64,000 nucleotides of DNA from JACKNG01 sp050184115 (GCA_050184115.1 JBFXAQ010000005.1:62001-126000), one strand, 5' to 3'; shown: positions 35,515 through 44,598, counted from the stretch's first letter. A program made the numbers and translations. The notes: a model not told the origin generated them from the letters alone.

Positions 35515-36090
35515 TCAGAACAGGGTCGCGCCGAGATCGCGTAACGGCGCCACGACCAGGATCTGCGCCAACTGCAGACCCAGGATCACGACGAGCGGCG
35601 AGAGATCGATGGCACCGAGCGGGGGCAGCACGCGACGCGCCGGCGCGAGCAACGGCTCGGTCAGGGAATGGACGACCGAACTGACCGGGTTGTAGGCACC
35701 CGGCGAGACCCAGCTCAGCACGACCTGGATGATGATGGCGCCGATGAAGGTCCACGCCACCTTGCCGAGCAGCTCGGCGATGGCGACGACCAGCAGTCCG
35801 ACCGGGTTGGGACCCAGACCCAGCACCAGTGCGACCAGCAGGGTGTTGGCCATCTGCAGCACCAGCAGCAGCAGGATGGAGGCCGTGTCGAGCCCGGCCA
35901 TCGAAGGCACGTAGCGGCGCAAGGGGCGCAGCGGCGGGTTGGTCACGGTGACGATGGCCTGGCACAGCGGGTTGTAGAAGTCCGCGCGCACGAGCTGGAA
36001 GAGGAAGCGCAGCAGCACGGCGAAGATGTACAGGCCGAAGACGGCGTCGATGAGGAAGACGCCCGCGTTGGAGAAGTAACCGCCGCCCAT
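35515..36090 (-). CDS. yggT: YggT family membrane protein
   Basis: An integral membrane protein of 191 residues made of two similar halves, each with two helices and a YggT motif: FYNPLCQAIVTVTNPPLRPLRR in the first half (two overlapping parts) and YNPVSSVVHSLTEPLLAPARR in the second. YggT homologues are linked to osmotic shock tolerance and, in Gram-positive relatives, to cell division. The ATG overlaps the proC stop (ATGA). Confidence 0.93.
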   Translation of the reverse strand: MGGGYFSNAGVFLIDAVFGLYIFAVLLRFLFQLVRADFYNPLCQAIVTVTNPPLRPLRRYVPSMAGLDTASILLLLVLQMANTLLVALVLGLGPNPVGLLVVAIAELLGKVAWTFIGAIIIQVVLSWVSPGAYNPVSSVVHSLTEPLLAPARRVLPPLGAIDLSPLVVILGLQLAQILVVAPLRDLGATLF

Positions 36091-36908
36091 CAGCGCTCGA
36101 TCCCGGCGGCGAGCTCGATCGCGCGGTCGCGTGCGGCGGTGAGCGCACGGGCGACGATGGCGGGCAGGTCGGCGGCGGCGAAGCTCGCCAGGGCACGCTC
36201 GGTGGTGCCGCCGGGAGAAGTCACCTGCACGCGCAACTCGGCCGGCGACCGGCCGGAGGCGTGGGCGAGCCGCGCGGCGCCGTGCACGGTGTCCAGCGCG
36301 AGGGCGCGCGCGAGCGCGACGGGGAGGCCGAGCTCGATGCCGGCGCGTTCCATCAGTTCGATGAGCAGGAAGACGTAGGCCGGGCCGCTGCCCGAGAGCG
36401 CGGTGACGGCGTCCATCAGGGCCTCGTCCTCGACCCACACCGCGCTGCCGACGGCGCCGAGCAGGCCGGCCGCGAGTTCGCGTTGGGCGGCGTCGACCGC
36501 GGCGTTGGCATACAGCGCGGCGGCGCCGCAGCCGATCAGGGCCGGGGTGTTGGGCATGGCGCGCACGATGGCGCTGCCAGCCCCGAGCCAGGCTTCGAGG
36601 TGGCCGACGGTGATGCCGGCGGCGATCGAGAGGTAGAGCGGGTTGCCACAGGCCTGTGCGCCGAGCGTCCGCGCGACTTCGCGCAGTTGTTGCGGCTTGA
36701 CCGCGAGCACGACGACGTCGGCGCCCTCCGCGCAGGTGCGGTTGTCGTCGGTGGTGGCGACGCCGAACTGGCTCGCGCAGGCGCTGCGCGCGTCCGCCGA
36801 AGCGTCGGCGACGCGGATCCGCGCCGCGTCGTGGCCGGCGGCGAGGAGTCCGCCGACGAGGGCGCGGCCCATGTTGCCGCCGCCGATGAAAGCGTAGGTG
36901 GAATCCAT
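36090..36908 (-). CDS. proC: Pyrroline-5-carboxylate reductase
   Basis: NAD(P)H-dependent reductase of 272 residues, the last step in proline synthesis. The N-terminal Rossmann motif is FIGGGNMGRALVGGLL, then AVKPQQL and RAMPNTPALIGCG. The C-terminal dimerisation and active-site block has ALSGSGPAYVFLLIELM and TSPGGTTERAL. I chose the ATG at 36906-36908. It starts 34 bases after yggS and overlaps yggT by one base, as in many gammaproteobacteria. Confidence 0.96.
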   Translation of the reverse strand: MDSTYAFIGGGNMGRALVGGLLAAGHDAARIRVADASADARSACASQFGVATTDDNRTCAEGADVVVLAVKPQQLREVARTLGAQACGNPLYLSIAAGITVGHLEAWLGAGSAIVRAMPNTPALIGCGAAALYANAAVDAAQRELAAGLLGAVGSAVWVEDEALMDAVTALSGSGPAYVFLLIELMERAGIELGLPVALARALALDTVHGAARLAHASGRSPAELRVQVTSPGGTTERALASFAAADLPAIVARALTAARDRAIELAAGIER

Positions 36909-36942
36909 CTCTTGGCGCCTGCCCGGAACGGCGCGCATGGTA

Positions 36943-37626
36943 TCACGCAGCCGCGGGACGCGGCCCGAACACCGCGGTGCCGAGACGGACCAGGGTGGCG
37001 CCTTCGGCGATGGCGGCGTCGAAGTCGTCGCTGGTGCCGATGGAGAGTTCGTCGAGGCCCGGGCCGCAGGCGCGGGCGAGTGCGGCGACGGCGGCGAAAG
37101 CGCGGCGTTGCGCCGCCGGGTCGACTGTCGGTGCCGGCAGCGCCATGAGACCACGGAGGTCGAGCCGGGGCAGGGCGCGGACGTGCTCGACCAGCGCCGG
37201 CAGGTCGGCCGGCAGCACGCCGCTCTTGCTCGCCTCGTCGCTGATGTTGACCTGCAGCAGCACCTTGAGCGGCGGCCGCCCGGCCGGGCGCTGGTCGTTG
37301 AGCCGGGTGGCGATGCGTGCGCGATCGACGGTGTGCACCCAGTCGAAACGTGCGGCGATGGCGGCCGTCTTGTTGCCCTGGATGGCGCCGATGAAATGCC
37401 ATTCGACATCGAGCGCGGCGAGTTCGTCCTGCTTGTCCAGAGCCTCCTGCAGGTAGTTCTCGCCGAAACGTCGCTGGCCGGCGGCCCACGCTTCGTTGAT
37501 TGCCGCCGCCGGCTGTCGTTTCGACACCGCGACCAGGCGCACCGCGTCGGCGCGGCGCCCGTGGCGCGTGGCCGCGGCGGCGATGGCGGTCTCGACCGCG
37601 GCGAGGCGCTCGGCGACGCCGCTCAC
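36943..37626 (-). CDS. yggS: Pyridoxal-phosphate homeostasis protein YggS
   Basis: PLP-binding TIM-barrel protein of 227 residues that buffers the pool of pyridoxal 5'-phosphate and has no known enzymatic turnover. The PLP Lys lies in LVAVSKRQPA (about residue 36), followed by FGENYLQEALDK, EWHFIGAIQGNK and the phosphate-binding segment SIGTSDDFDAAIAEGATLVRLG. The usual MSDD is written TSDD here. It is the first gene of the yggS-metW operon and is divergent from pilT. Confidence 0.94.
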   Translation of the reverse strand: MSGVAERLAAVETAIAAAATRHGRRADAVRLVAVSKRQPAAAINEAWAAGQRRFGENYLQEALDKQDELAALDVEWHFIGAIQGNKTAAIAARFDWVHTVDRARIATRLNDQRPAGRPPLKVLLQVNISDEASKSGVLPADLPALVEHVRALPRLDLRGLMALPAPTVDPAAQRRAFAAVAALARACGPGLDELSIGTSDDFDAAIAEGATLVRLGTAVFGPRPAAA

Positions 37627-37836
37627 GACACGTGTCCGTCGCCGTCGGCGGCGTCCTCGGCGACCGCTGCTTCATGGTATGTCGTCATGGTTCTTGCTAA
37701 ATTCCGGCGGTCGATGGAGGCTATGGCGGCGCGCGATTCCAGGCAAGCCCGACGGCGTGAGGGTGGTCGCGCGCCGACGGCCGGTCGTCGTCGTGCGCGG
37801 ACCGCGCGCCCGTTCCGTCTGTGTTGAGGAAAGGCT

Positions 37837-38871
37837 ATGGATATCGGTGAGCTTCTCGCGTTCGGGGTCAAGAATCGTGCCTCGGACCTGCACTTGTCGG
37901 CGGGACTACCGCCCATGATCCGCGTCGACGGCGACGTACGCCGGATCAACGTGCCACCACTCGACCACACCACCGTTCACGATCTCGTCTACGACATCAT
38001 GAACGACAAGCAGCAGAAGGACTTCGAGGAATTCCTCGAATGCGACTTCTCCTTCGAGATCCCCGGGCTGGCCCGTTTCCGTGTCAACGCCTTCAACCAG
38101 AACCGCGGCGCCGGCGCCGTGTTCCGCACGATTCCCTCGGAGATCCTGAGCCTCGAGGACCTCAAGGCGCCGGGCATCTTCAAGGACATCTCGGACTACC
38201 CGCGTGGCGTCGTGCTCGTCACGGGGCCCACCGGCTCGGGCAAGTCGACCACGCTGGCGGCGATGATCAACCACAAGAACGAGACCGAGTACGGCCACAT
38301 CCTCACCATCGAGGACCCGATCGAGTTCGTGCACCAATCGAAGAAGTGCCTCATCAACCAGCGCGAGGTCCATCGCGATACGCTGGGTTTCAACGAGGCA
38401 CTGCGTTCGGCGCTGCGCGAAGACCCGGACGTCATCCTGGTCGGCGAGATGCGCGACCTCGAAACCATCCGCCTGGCGCTGTCCGCGGCCGAGACCGGCC
38501 ACCTCGTCTTCGGCACCTTGCACACGAGCTCGGCGGCCAAGACCATCGACCGTATCGTCGACGTCTTCCCGGCCGAAGAGAAGGACATGGTGCGGGCGAT
38601 GCTGTCGGAGTCGTTGCGCGCGGTCATCTCGCAGACCCTGCTGAAGAAGGTCGGCGGCGGACGCATCGCCGCCCACGAGATCATGATCGGCACGCCGGCC
38701 ATCCGTAACCTCATTCGTGAGAACAAGATCGCGCAGATGTACTCGGCCATCCAGACCGGCCAGCAGTTCGGCATGCAGACGCTCGATCAGAACCTCAAGG
38801 GCCTGGTCGAGAAGAATCTCGTCACGCGCCAGGAAGCGCGCATCAAGGCCGCCAACAAGGACGCATTCTGA
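37837..38871 (+). CDS. pilT: Type IV pilus retraction ATPase PilT
   Basis: Hexameric AAA+-like ATPase of 344 residues that depolymerises type IV pili and drives twitching. Walker A is GPTGSGKST (about residues 129-137), the Asp box and Walker B lie in VILVGEMRDLET, and the His box in TGHLVFGTLHTSSAAK. The PilT-specific C-terminal motif AIRNLIRE (about 288-295) is present and marks it as the true PilT. It begins a set of three related genes and is divergent from yggS across 210 bases. The other pilus genes are not in this window. Confidence 0.97.
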   Translation: MDIGELLAFGVKNRASDLHLSAGLPPMIRVDGDVRRINVPPLDHTTVHDLVYDIMNDKQQKDFEEFLECDFSFEIPGLARFRVNAFNQNRGAGAVFRTIPSEILSLEDLKAPGIFKDISDYPRGVVLVTGPTGSGKSTTLAAMINHKNETEYGHILTIEDPIEFVHQSKKCLINQREVHRDTLGFNEALRSALREDPDVILVGEMRDLETIRLALSAAETGHLVFGTLHTSSAAKTIDRIVDVFPAEEKDMVRAMLSESLRAVISQTLLKKVGGGRIAAHEIMIGTPAIRNLIRENKIAQMYSAIQTGQQFGMQTLDQNLKGLVEKNLVTRQEARIKAANKDAF

Positions 38872-38939
38872 GCGCGTGAGCCGGCGCGCGGCCGGCCGCT
38901 CGACGCAGGCGCCCGCTCCATCCATCCCGGAGGTGCAAC

Positions 38940-40106
38940 ATGGAACGCGATCAAGCCATCAAGTACATGCGTGACCTGCTCACGCTCATGGTCGAGAAGA
39001 AGGGCTCGGACTTGTTCATCACCCGGGATTTCCCGCCGGCCATCAAGATCGACGGCAAGATCACGCCGGTGTCGAAGACCAAGCTCACCCAGGACAACAC
39101 CAAGGCGCTCGCCTACGCGGTCATGAACGACCGCCAGATCAAGGAGTACGAAGCGACCAAGGAGTGCAACTTCGCCATCGCGCCGCCGGGCATCGGCCGC
39201 TTCCGCGCCAATGCCTTCATCCAGCAGGGCGCCTGCGGCCTGGTCCTGCGCACAATCGAGACCGAGGTGCCCAACCTCGACAAGCTCGGCCTGCCGGAGG
39301 TCATGAAGGAGATCATCATGACCAAGCGCGGGCTGGTCATCATGGTCGGCGGCACCGGCTCGGGCAAATCGACCTCGCTGGCGGCGATGATCGACTACCG
39401 CAACGCCAACTCCTACGGCCACATCATCACCATCGAGGACCCGATCGAGTACGTCCACCCGCACAAGAACTGCATCATCATGCAGCGCGAGGTCGGCGTT
39501 GACACCGATGATTGGGACATCGCGCTCAAGAACACGCTGCGCCAGGCGCCGGACGTCATCCTGCTCGGCGAGATCCGCGATCGCGAGACGATGGAGTTCG
39601 GTATCGCCTTCGCCGAGACCGGCCACCTCGCGGTTGCCACGTTGCACGCCAACAGCTCCAACCAGGCGCTCGACCGCATCATCAACTTCTTCCCCGAGGA
39701 GCGCCGCCAGCAGCTGCTGATGGATCTCTCGCTCAATCTCAAGGCCGTCATCTCGCAGCGTCTGCTCAAGAAATCCGACGGCAAGGGCCGCGCCGCCGCC
39801 ATCGAGATCCTGATCAACTCGCCGCTCATCTCCGACCTCATCTACAAGGGCGAAGTGCACGGCATCAAGGAGATCATGGCGAAGTCGAACGAGGCTGGCA
39901 TGAAGACCTTCGACCAGGCCCTGTTCGATCTCTACGAGGCCGACATGATTTCGCTCGACGACGCACTGCGCAACGCCGATTCGCAGAACGAACTGCGCCT
40001 GCGCATCAAGCTCGAGGGCAAGGCGGCCAAGGGCCGCAACATCCTCGACGAGGCCGGCGGCCTCGCGCTCGAGGAAAGCGAAGAAGAGAGCGGCATGCTG
40101 CGCTGA
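38940..40106 (+). CDS. pilU: Type IV pilus ATPase PilU
   Basis: PilT-family ATPase of 388 residues that assists PilT in pilus retraction. Walker A is GGTGSGKST, Walker B LLGEIRDRETM, and the His box TGHLAVATLHANSSNQA. The PilU form LISDLIYKGEVHGIKEIM replaces the AIRNLIRE motif, and a charged C-terminal tail of about 40 residues (ending LALEESEEESGML) is typical of PilU. It is 68 bases after pilT with a GGAGG ribosome-binding site. Confidence 0.95.
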   Translation: MERDQAIKYMRDLLTLMVEKKGSDLFITRDFPPAIKIDGKITPVSKTKLTQDNTKALAYAVMNDRQIKEYEATKECNFAIAPPGIGRFRANAFIQQGACGLVLRTIETEVPNLDKLGLPEVMKEIIMTKRGLVIMVGGTGSGKSTSLAAMIDYRNANSYGHIITIEDPIEYVHPHKNCIIMQREVGVDTDDWDIALKNTLRQAPDVILLGEIRDRETMEFGIAFAETGHLAVATLHANSSNQALDRIINFFPEERRQQLLMDLSLNLKAVISQRLLKKSDGKGRAAAIEILINSPLISDLIYKGEVHGIKEIMAKSNEAGMKTFDQALFDLYEADMISLDDALRNADSQNELRLRIKLEGKAAKGRNILDEAGGLALEESEEESGMLR

Positions 40107-40135
40107 GGCGCGGCCCCGTCCCACCCGGAGACGCC

Positions 40136-41194
40136 ATGGACATCACGCCCTACCTCCAGTTGCTGCGCGACAAGAACGGCTCGGACTTGTTCTTCACGGT
40201 CGGTGCGCCGGTGAAGGTCAAGATCGAGGGCAGCATGAACTCCGTCGGCAAGACCCTGCTGACCGGGGACGTCGTCAAGGCCGCGGCCTACGGCATCATG
40301 AACGACAAGCAGATCCGGGCGTTCGAGGACACCATGGAGTGCGATTTCGCCATCGCCCTGCCGGACAAGTCGGCGCGCTTTCGCGTCAACATCCTGCGCC
40401 AGCGCGGCGAAGTCGCCATGGTGCTGCGACGCATTCCGGCCGAGATCCCGACCATCGACCAGCTCGGCCTGCCCGACATCCTGTCCGAGCTGATCATGCA
40501 CAAGCGCGGTCTGATCCTGATGGTCGGCTCGACCGGCTCGGGCAAGTCGACGACGCTCGCGGCGATGATCAACGAGCGCAACCAGAGCATGACCGGCCAC
40601 ATCCTCACCATCGAGGACCCGGTCGAGTTCTCCCACCCCAACCTCAAGTCGATCGTCAACCAGCGCGAGGTCGGCGTCGACACGCTGAACTACCGCAACG
40701 CGCTGAAGGCCTCCCTGCGCGAGGCGCCGGACGTCATCCTGATCGGCGAGATCCGCGACCGCGAGACGATGGAGGCGTCGCTGGAACTCTGCAACACCGG
40801 CCACCTCGCCATCTCGACCCTGCACGCCAACAACGCCAACCAGGCGATGGAGCGCGTCATCAACCTGTTCCCGCAGGACCTGCACAAGCAGCTCCTCATG
40901 GATCTTTCGCTCAACCTGCGCGCGGTGGTCTCGCAGCGCCTGGTCAAGGGCGTCGACGGCATGCGCGTCGCCGCCATCGAGATCCTGATCAACTCGCCGC
41001 ACATCGCCGACCTCATCCTCAAGGGCGAACTGCACGACCTCAAGGAAGCCATGGAAACCAGTGGCACGCGCGGCATGCAAACCTTCGACATGGCGCTGCA
41101 CGAGCTGTTCAAGCAGGAGCGCATCACCCTCGAAGAAGCCCTCGGCAACGCCGACTCGCGGACCAACCTCGAAGCCAAGATCAATTTCGGCTGA
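40136..41194 (+). CDS. Second PilU-like ATPase (third PilT-family gene in tandem)
   Basis: ATPase of 352 residues beginning MDITPYLQLLRDKNGSDLFF. Walker A is GSTGSGKST, Walker B LIGEIRDRETM, and the His box TGHLAISTLHANNANQA. In place of AIRNLIRE it has HIADLILKGELHDLKEAM, so it is closer to PilU than to PilT, but it lacks the long acidic PilU tail. It starts 30 bases after pilU, with GGAG upstream of the ATG at 40136, and is probably cotranscribed. Most genomes with this locus have two ATPases; this third paralogue may be a further accessory retraction motor. Confidence 0.9.
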   Translation: MDITPYLQLLRDKNGSDLFFTVGAPVKVKIEGSMNSVGKTLLTGDVVKAAAYGIMNDKQIRAFEDTMECDFAIALPDKSARFRVNILRQRGEVAMVLRRIPAEIPTIDQLGLPDILSELIMHKRGLILMVGSTGSGKSTTLAAMINERNQSMTGHILTIEDPVEFSHPNLKSIVNQREVGVDTLNYRNALKASLREAPDVILIGEIRDRETMEASLELCNTGHLAISTLHANNANQAMERVINLFPQDLHKQLLMDLSLNLRAVVSQRLVKGVDGMRVAAIEILINSPHIADLILKGELHDLKEAMETSGTRGMQTFDMALHELFKQERITLEEALGNADSRTNLEAKINFG

Positions 41195-41274
41195 GTGCCA
41201 CGCCCGCGCTTGATCCGGGTCGCCCGGGCGACCGCCCGTGACGGCTAAGCTGTCCCCGGGTTCATCGCGGAATC

Positions 41275-42345
41275 GTGACCATGACCGACCGTCCTTCGAT
41301 GGCGCGCTCGCTGGCCTGCGTGCTCGGTCTGCTCCTGCCGACGCTGGCCGCGACGGCCGATGACGATGCGGCCCTCTACGCGGCCCATTGCGGCAGCTGC
41401 CACCTCGCAACGACCGCGCCGCGCGTGGCGCCACCGGCCCACGCCGTGCAGCGTCGCTACCGGCGTGCCTATCCCGAGCGCGCGGCGTTCGTCGACGCGG
41501 TCGCGGCCTGGATCGCGGCGCCGACCAGTGAGCGCGCGCTGATGGGGCACGCGGTCGAGCGCTTCGGCGTCATGCCGCCGCTGGCGCTGGAGATGGACGA
41601 GCGCCGCCGCATCGCCGACTACCTCTACGAGGCAGAGCTGTCCCCCGCCGGGCATGACGGCGCCGACCACGGCAGGGGCTGCGGCGGGGCGGACGGCGGC
41701 GCCGGTGCCGGACGCGGGCCCGGCGGAGGCCACGGTCACGGCGCCGGACGGTCTTGCGCCGGGCACGGCCGTGGCGACGGCGCCGGGTATGCCGACTGTG
41801 CACACGAGCGTCCTGGTAGTGGTCACGCTGGCGCCGTTGCCTGTGGCGGTGACGGCGCCACCGCGCTGGCAGACGATGCGGCGGCGCTGCTCGAAACCGG
41901 CGCCGCCGCGGTGGCGCCGTTCAAGCAGCGGCTGATGGCGACCCTGAGCGCGGCGCTCGCCGAGGGCGCGCCGGCGGCGGTCGAACGCTGTCACCTGGAG
42001 GCCCCCGCGCTCGCGGCCGCGAGCGCGCCGGCGGGCCCCCGGGTGGGGCGGACCAGCGATCGCCTGCGCAACCCGGACAACGGCGCCCCGTCATGGGTCG
42101 CGCCCCTGCTCGCGGCCTATGTCGAGGGTCGCGCCGCGCCGGTCCCGCGGGCCGTGGCGGTGGACGCGGCGCGCTGGGGCTACGTCGAGCCCATCGTCGT
42201 CAAACCACCTTGCCTGACCTGTCACGGCACGGCGCTGGACGACGCGGTGGCCGCGGCCATCCGGCAGCGCTACCCGGCCGATCGCGCCACCGGCTATGCC
42301 GTCGGCGACCTGCGCGGCGTGTTCTGGGCCGAGCTGCCCCGCTGA
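41275..42345 (+). CDS. Secreted cytochrome c-DUF3365 fusion protein
   Basis: A 356-residue protein with a signal peptide and two heme modules. The N-terminal domain (about residues 27-125) has HCGSCH (CxxCH) and a later Met in VMPPLA, like a class I cytochrome c. The C-terminal domain (about 205-355) matches DUF3365/Tll0287-like heme proteins: VGRTSDRLRNPDN, WGYVEPIVVKPPCLTCHG and RYPADRATGYAVGDLRGVFWAE. Between them lies a Gly/His/Cys-rich linker (about 127-200) whose base composition favours another frame, so it may hide compensating frameshifts. An ATG at 41281 is an alternative start. A periplasmic electron-transfer or sensing role is inferred. Confidence 0.78.
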   Translation: MTMTDRPSMARSLACVLGLLLPTLAATADDDAALYAAHCGSCHLATTAPRVAPPAHAVQRRYRRAYPERAAFVDAVAAWIAAPTSERALMGHAVERFGVMPPLALEMDERRRIADYLYEAELSPAGHDGADHGRGCGGADGGAGAGRGPGGGHGHGAGRSCAGHGRGDGAGYADCAHERPGSGHAGAVACGGDGATALADDAAALLETGAAAVAPFKQRLMATLSAALAEGAPAAVERCHLEAPALAAASAPAGPRVGRTSDRLRNPDNGAPSWVAPLLAAYVEGRAAPVPRAVAVDAARWGYVEPIVVKPPCLTCHGTALDDAVAAAIRQRYPADRATGYAVGDLRGVFWAELPR

Positions 42346-42512
42346 ACGCCGGCGCCCGGGGCACGGAACCCGGGCGATGGGCGGTGGCCAAACGACCGGT
42401 CGCCGCAAGCTGCGACGCGCGCTTGGGGGCGACGCCCGCGGCGCGGGTAAACTAGCGCCCGTGCCGCGGCCCGCGCGCGGCACCCACCAACGAGCCCAGG
42501 GCACTTGCACCC

Positions 42513-42767
42513 ATGTACGACGAACAGGACTCCCGGCTGTCGACGCTCAGCCAGCGCGTGACCCGTGGCGCGCTGTCGGTCTTCATCGAAATCGTCGATG
42601 ACGGCGACGGCGGCTGGCTGCTCGAGATCATCGACGATTTCGACAACGCCACGGTTTGGAACGACAGCTTCCCCGACGCGCGGGAAGCCCTCGAGGCCGG
42701 CCTGCAGGCGATCGAGGAAGAAGGCATCGAGGCCTTCATCGGCCCCAACCTGCATGCCCTGCACTGA
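42513..42767 (+). CDS. Small acidic hypothetical protein
   Basis: An 84-residue acidic protein, MYDEQDSRLSTLSQRVTRG onward, with the segment GALSVFIEIVDDGDGGWLLEIIDD suggesting two beta strands, followed by an amphipathic helix (AREALEAGLQAIEEEGIEAF). The strands-then-helix plan resembles small dsRBD- or ACT-sized domains, but I recognise no family. It has no signal peptide or membrane segment, so it is cytosolic. The 3' end overlaps the next gene by 14 bases, which suggests one transcript with the genes that follow. Confidence 0.7.
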   Translation: MYDEQDSRLSTLSQRVTRGALSVFIEIVDDGDGGWLLEIIDDFDNATVWNDSFPDAREALEAGLQAIEEEGIEAFIGPNLHALH

Positions 42768-43140
42768 ACCGCGACCGGGCGCGCACAGGCGCGGCGCCGC
42801 CCTGCTGCTCGCCCTGCTCGTTGCGCCCACCGCTCGGGCCGACGCCGGCATCGGCTACGCCAGTGTCGCCCGCGCGCGCGCCGCGCTGGTCGAACCGGCG
42901 GGCGCGCGCAGCGTCGAGATCGCGGGCTGGACCGTGGTCGACGACGCCGCCAGCCCGGCGCACACGCGCTGGTCGTTCGCGCCGCGTTCGCACCCGGCCT
43001 ATCCGGCCCTCGTGCGCCGTGACCTCGTCCAGCGCGACGGCGTGCCGACCCTCGTCACCTGGTTCTTGTGCGAAGGCCGGCGCGCGCCGTGTGAAGCGCT
43101 CTACGCCGGCTTGCGCGCCGGCAGTGTGGACGTGCCCTGA
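42754..43140 (+). CDS. Secreted hypothetical protein
   Basis: A 128-residue protein with a signal peptide (RRGAALLLALLVAPTARA) and a mature domain with a Trp-rich core (AGWTVVDDA, HTRWSFAPRSHPAYPALVRRD). Two cysteines in FLCEGRRAPCEALY could form a disulfide in the periplasm. Codon use is normal for the window. I do not recognise the family. It overlaps the previous gene by 14 bases and the next by one base (TGATG), so the three genes appear coupled. Confidence 0.65.
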   Translation: MPCTEPRPGAHRRGAALLLALLVAPTARADAGIGYASVARARAALVEPAGARSVEIAGWTVVDDAASPAHTRWSFAPRSHPAYPALVRRDLVQRDGVPTLVTWFLCEGRRAPCEALYAGLRAGSVDVP

Positions 43141-43688
43141 TGGCCGCGCAGCCGCCGACCGTACCGTCGCGCCGGCGGCGCCGAACCGGCGGGCGGTGGC
43201 TGGCCGGTTGCGCCGGGGTCATCGTCACGCTCGCCACCGCAGCCGCGCCGGTCGCGCCGTGGGCGCCGTCCGCCGGCCTGCCGGATCTCATGCAGTTGCG
43301 CCTGGAGCATCTCGTGCGTTCGCGCTGCGTGCCGGATACGGCGGATGTCGCCTGGCCGGTCTTCCCCGGCGCGGTGCTGGCCGGGGTCGCCTGGGGCCGC
43401 GTGGCGCCGGCCTGCAGGGCGCGCGACGGCTGGACGGATCTCGGCGGTGTGACCCTGCTCAGCCGCGCCTCGCGCGAAGAGATCGCGGCCTGGTACGCCG
43501 CGCGGCTCGACGGTTACTCCCAGTACCAAGGCCGTCGCGGCGTGCTGTTCATGGACACCAGCATCGACGACTTCCTGTGGGATCGCGACTATTACAAGTA
43601 TCCCAACGTCACCCTGACGGTCCCGCCGGCGGACTGGACGGCCGCCGGTTACCGCACGCAGATCGAGTTCAACCGGCCGGCGCCGTGA
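43140..43688 (+). CDS. Hypothetical exported protein
   Basis: A 182-residue protein. A strongly basic N-terminus (PSRRRRRTGGRW) precedes a hydrophobic segment (LAGCAGVIVTLATAAAPVAP), consistent with a signal or membrane anchor. The mature part has WPVFPGAVLAGVAWGRV, an REEIAAWYAARLDGYSQYQ helix and a Tyr-rich stretch DFLWDRDYYKYPNVTLTVPP. Two cysteines (VRSRCVPD and APACRAR) could pair. I do not recognise a family. Its start overlaps the preceding stop. Confidence 0.62.
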   Translation: MAAQPPTVPSRRRRRTGGRWLAGCAGVIVTLATAAAPVAPWAPSAGLPDLMQLRLEHLVRSRCVPDTADVAWPVFPGAVLAGVAWGRVAPACRARDGWTDLGGVTLLSRASREEIAAWYAARLDGYSQYQGRRGVLFMDTSIDDFLWDRDYYKYPNVTLTVPPADWTAAGYRTQIEFNRPAP

Positions 43689-43703
43689 GTGGGAGTCCGC
43701 GTG

Positions 43704-44198
43704 ATGCCACCCGCTGAGCTGCTGGCCTATTTTTCCGCCGAGCGCGACGGTGCCTGGCTGCTGGTCGCGATGGGTATCGGCGGGCTCGGCCTCGCGACCT
43801 GGCTGTGGCACGCACGCCATGTCCACCAGGCCATGGCCTGGCCGTTGCTGTTGTTCGCCCTGCTCGAACTCGGCATAGGACTCGGCCTCGCCTGGCGCAC
43901 GCCGGCGCAGGTGGCGACCCTGACGGCGGGGCTGGCAGCGGCCCCGGCCGCGACGCTGGCGACCGAGCGGGCGCGCATGGCAGCGGTCAACCGCAACTTC
44001 CGCATCGTCAAGGTGGTGGAAACCGTCCTGATCGTGCTCGGCACGGCGCTGGTGGTCCTCGGCGGGCGTGCGAGCCTGACCGGGATCGGCCTCGGCCTCG
44101 TCGTCGAGGCAGCACTGCTGCTGGCGTTCGATGTCTTCGCCGCCACCCGCGCGGCGCACTACAGCGCGTGGCTCGCCGCCCCGGCCCTGGGCGGTTGA
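43704..44198 (+). CDS. Hypothetical membrane protein with four helices
   Basis: A 164-residue inner-membrane protein with four predicted helices in two pairs: residues about 17-35 and 42-63, then, after a cytosolic or periplasmic segment ERARMAAVNRNFRIVK, about 105-122 and 127-146. GGGAG at 43690-43694 favours the ATG at 43704, or the GTG just before it. It starts 15 bases after the preceding gene and is probably in the same unit. No family or function is recognised. Confidence 0.65.
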   Translation: MPPAELLAYFSAERDGAWLLVAMGIGGLGLATWLWHARHVHQAMAWPLLLFALLELGIGLGLAWRTPAQVATLTAGLAAAPAATLATERARMAAVNRNFRIVKVVETVLIVLGTALVVLGGRASLTGIGLGLVVEAALLLAFDVFAATRAAHYSAWLAAPALGG

Positions 44199-44304
44199 GC
44201 GCCGCCAGGGCAAGCGCCGCATGCCGCGCGCGTGGCCGGCTCGCCGCGCCGCGGCGCCGGCGCGATAATCGCCCGGCAGCACCCAGCCCACACCGGAGGA
44301 AACC

Positions 44305-44598
44305 ATGAATACCGACCGCCCCCGCGCCGAGCCCGTCGTGCAGCTCGACAACGAGCGCGTCGTGGTGACGGAGTGGCGTTTCGCGCCTGGCGCCGAAACC
44401 GGTTGGCATCGCCACGAGTACGACTACGTGGTGGTGCCGCTGACCACCGGCACTCTGATGCTCGAGACCCCGGACGGCGAGCGCACGGCCGATCTCAGGA
44501 TCGGGCAGTCCTATACGCGCGCCGCCGGCGTCGAGCACAACGTCATCAACGCCAACGCCTTCGATCTCGCCTTCGTCGAGATCGAGCTCAAGACCTGA
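44305..44598 (+). CDS. Small cupin-domain protein
   Basis: A 97-residue single-domain cupin. Motif 1 is WRFAPGAETGWHRHEYDYVVVP (first part WRFAPGAETGWHRHEYDYV), giving two His and a Glu-like position for a metal; motif 2 around AGVEHNVINANAF has the last His. Such small cupins bind metal or small ligands, and many are uncharacterised. A strong ribosome-binding site (GGAGGAAACC) precedes the ATG, and a GATAAT at 44264-44269 might be its -10 box. Confidence 0.85.
   Translation: MNTDRPRAEPVVQLDNERVVVTEWRFAPGAETGWHRHEYDYVVVPLTTGTLMLETPDGERTADLRIGQSYTRAAGVEHNVINANAFDLAFVEIELKT

Noticed and set aside
37684..37704. TGGTTCTTGCT, which looks like a sigma-54 element upstream of pilT
   Set aside because: The GG-N10-GC spacing of a -24/-12 promoter is not met.
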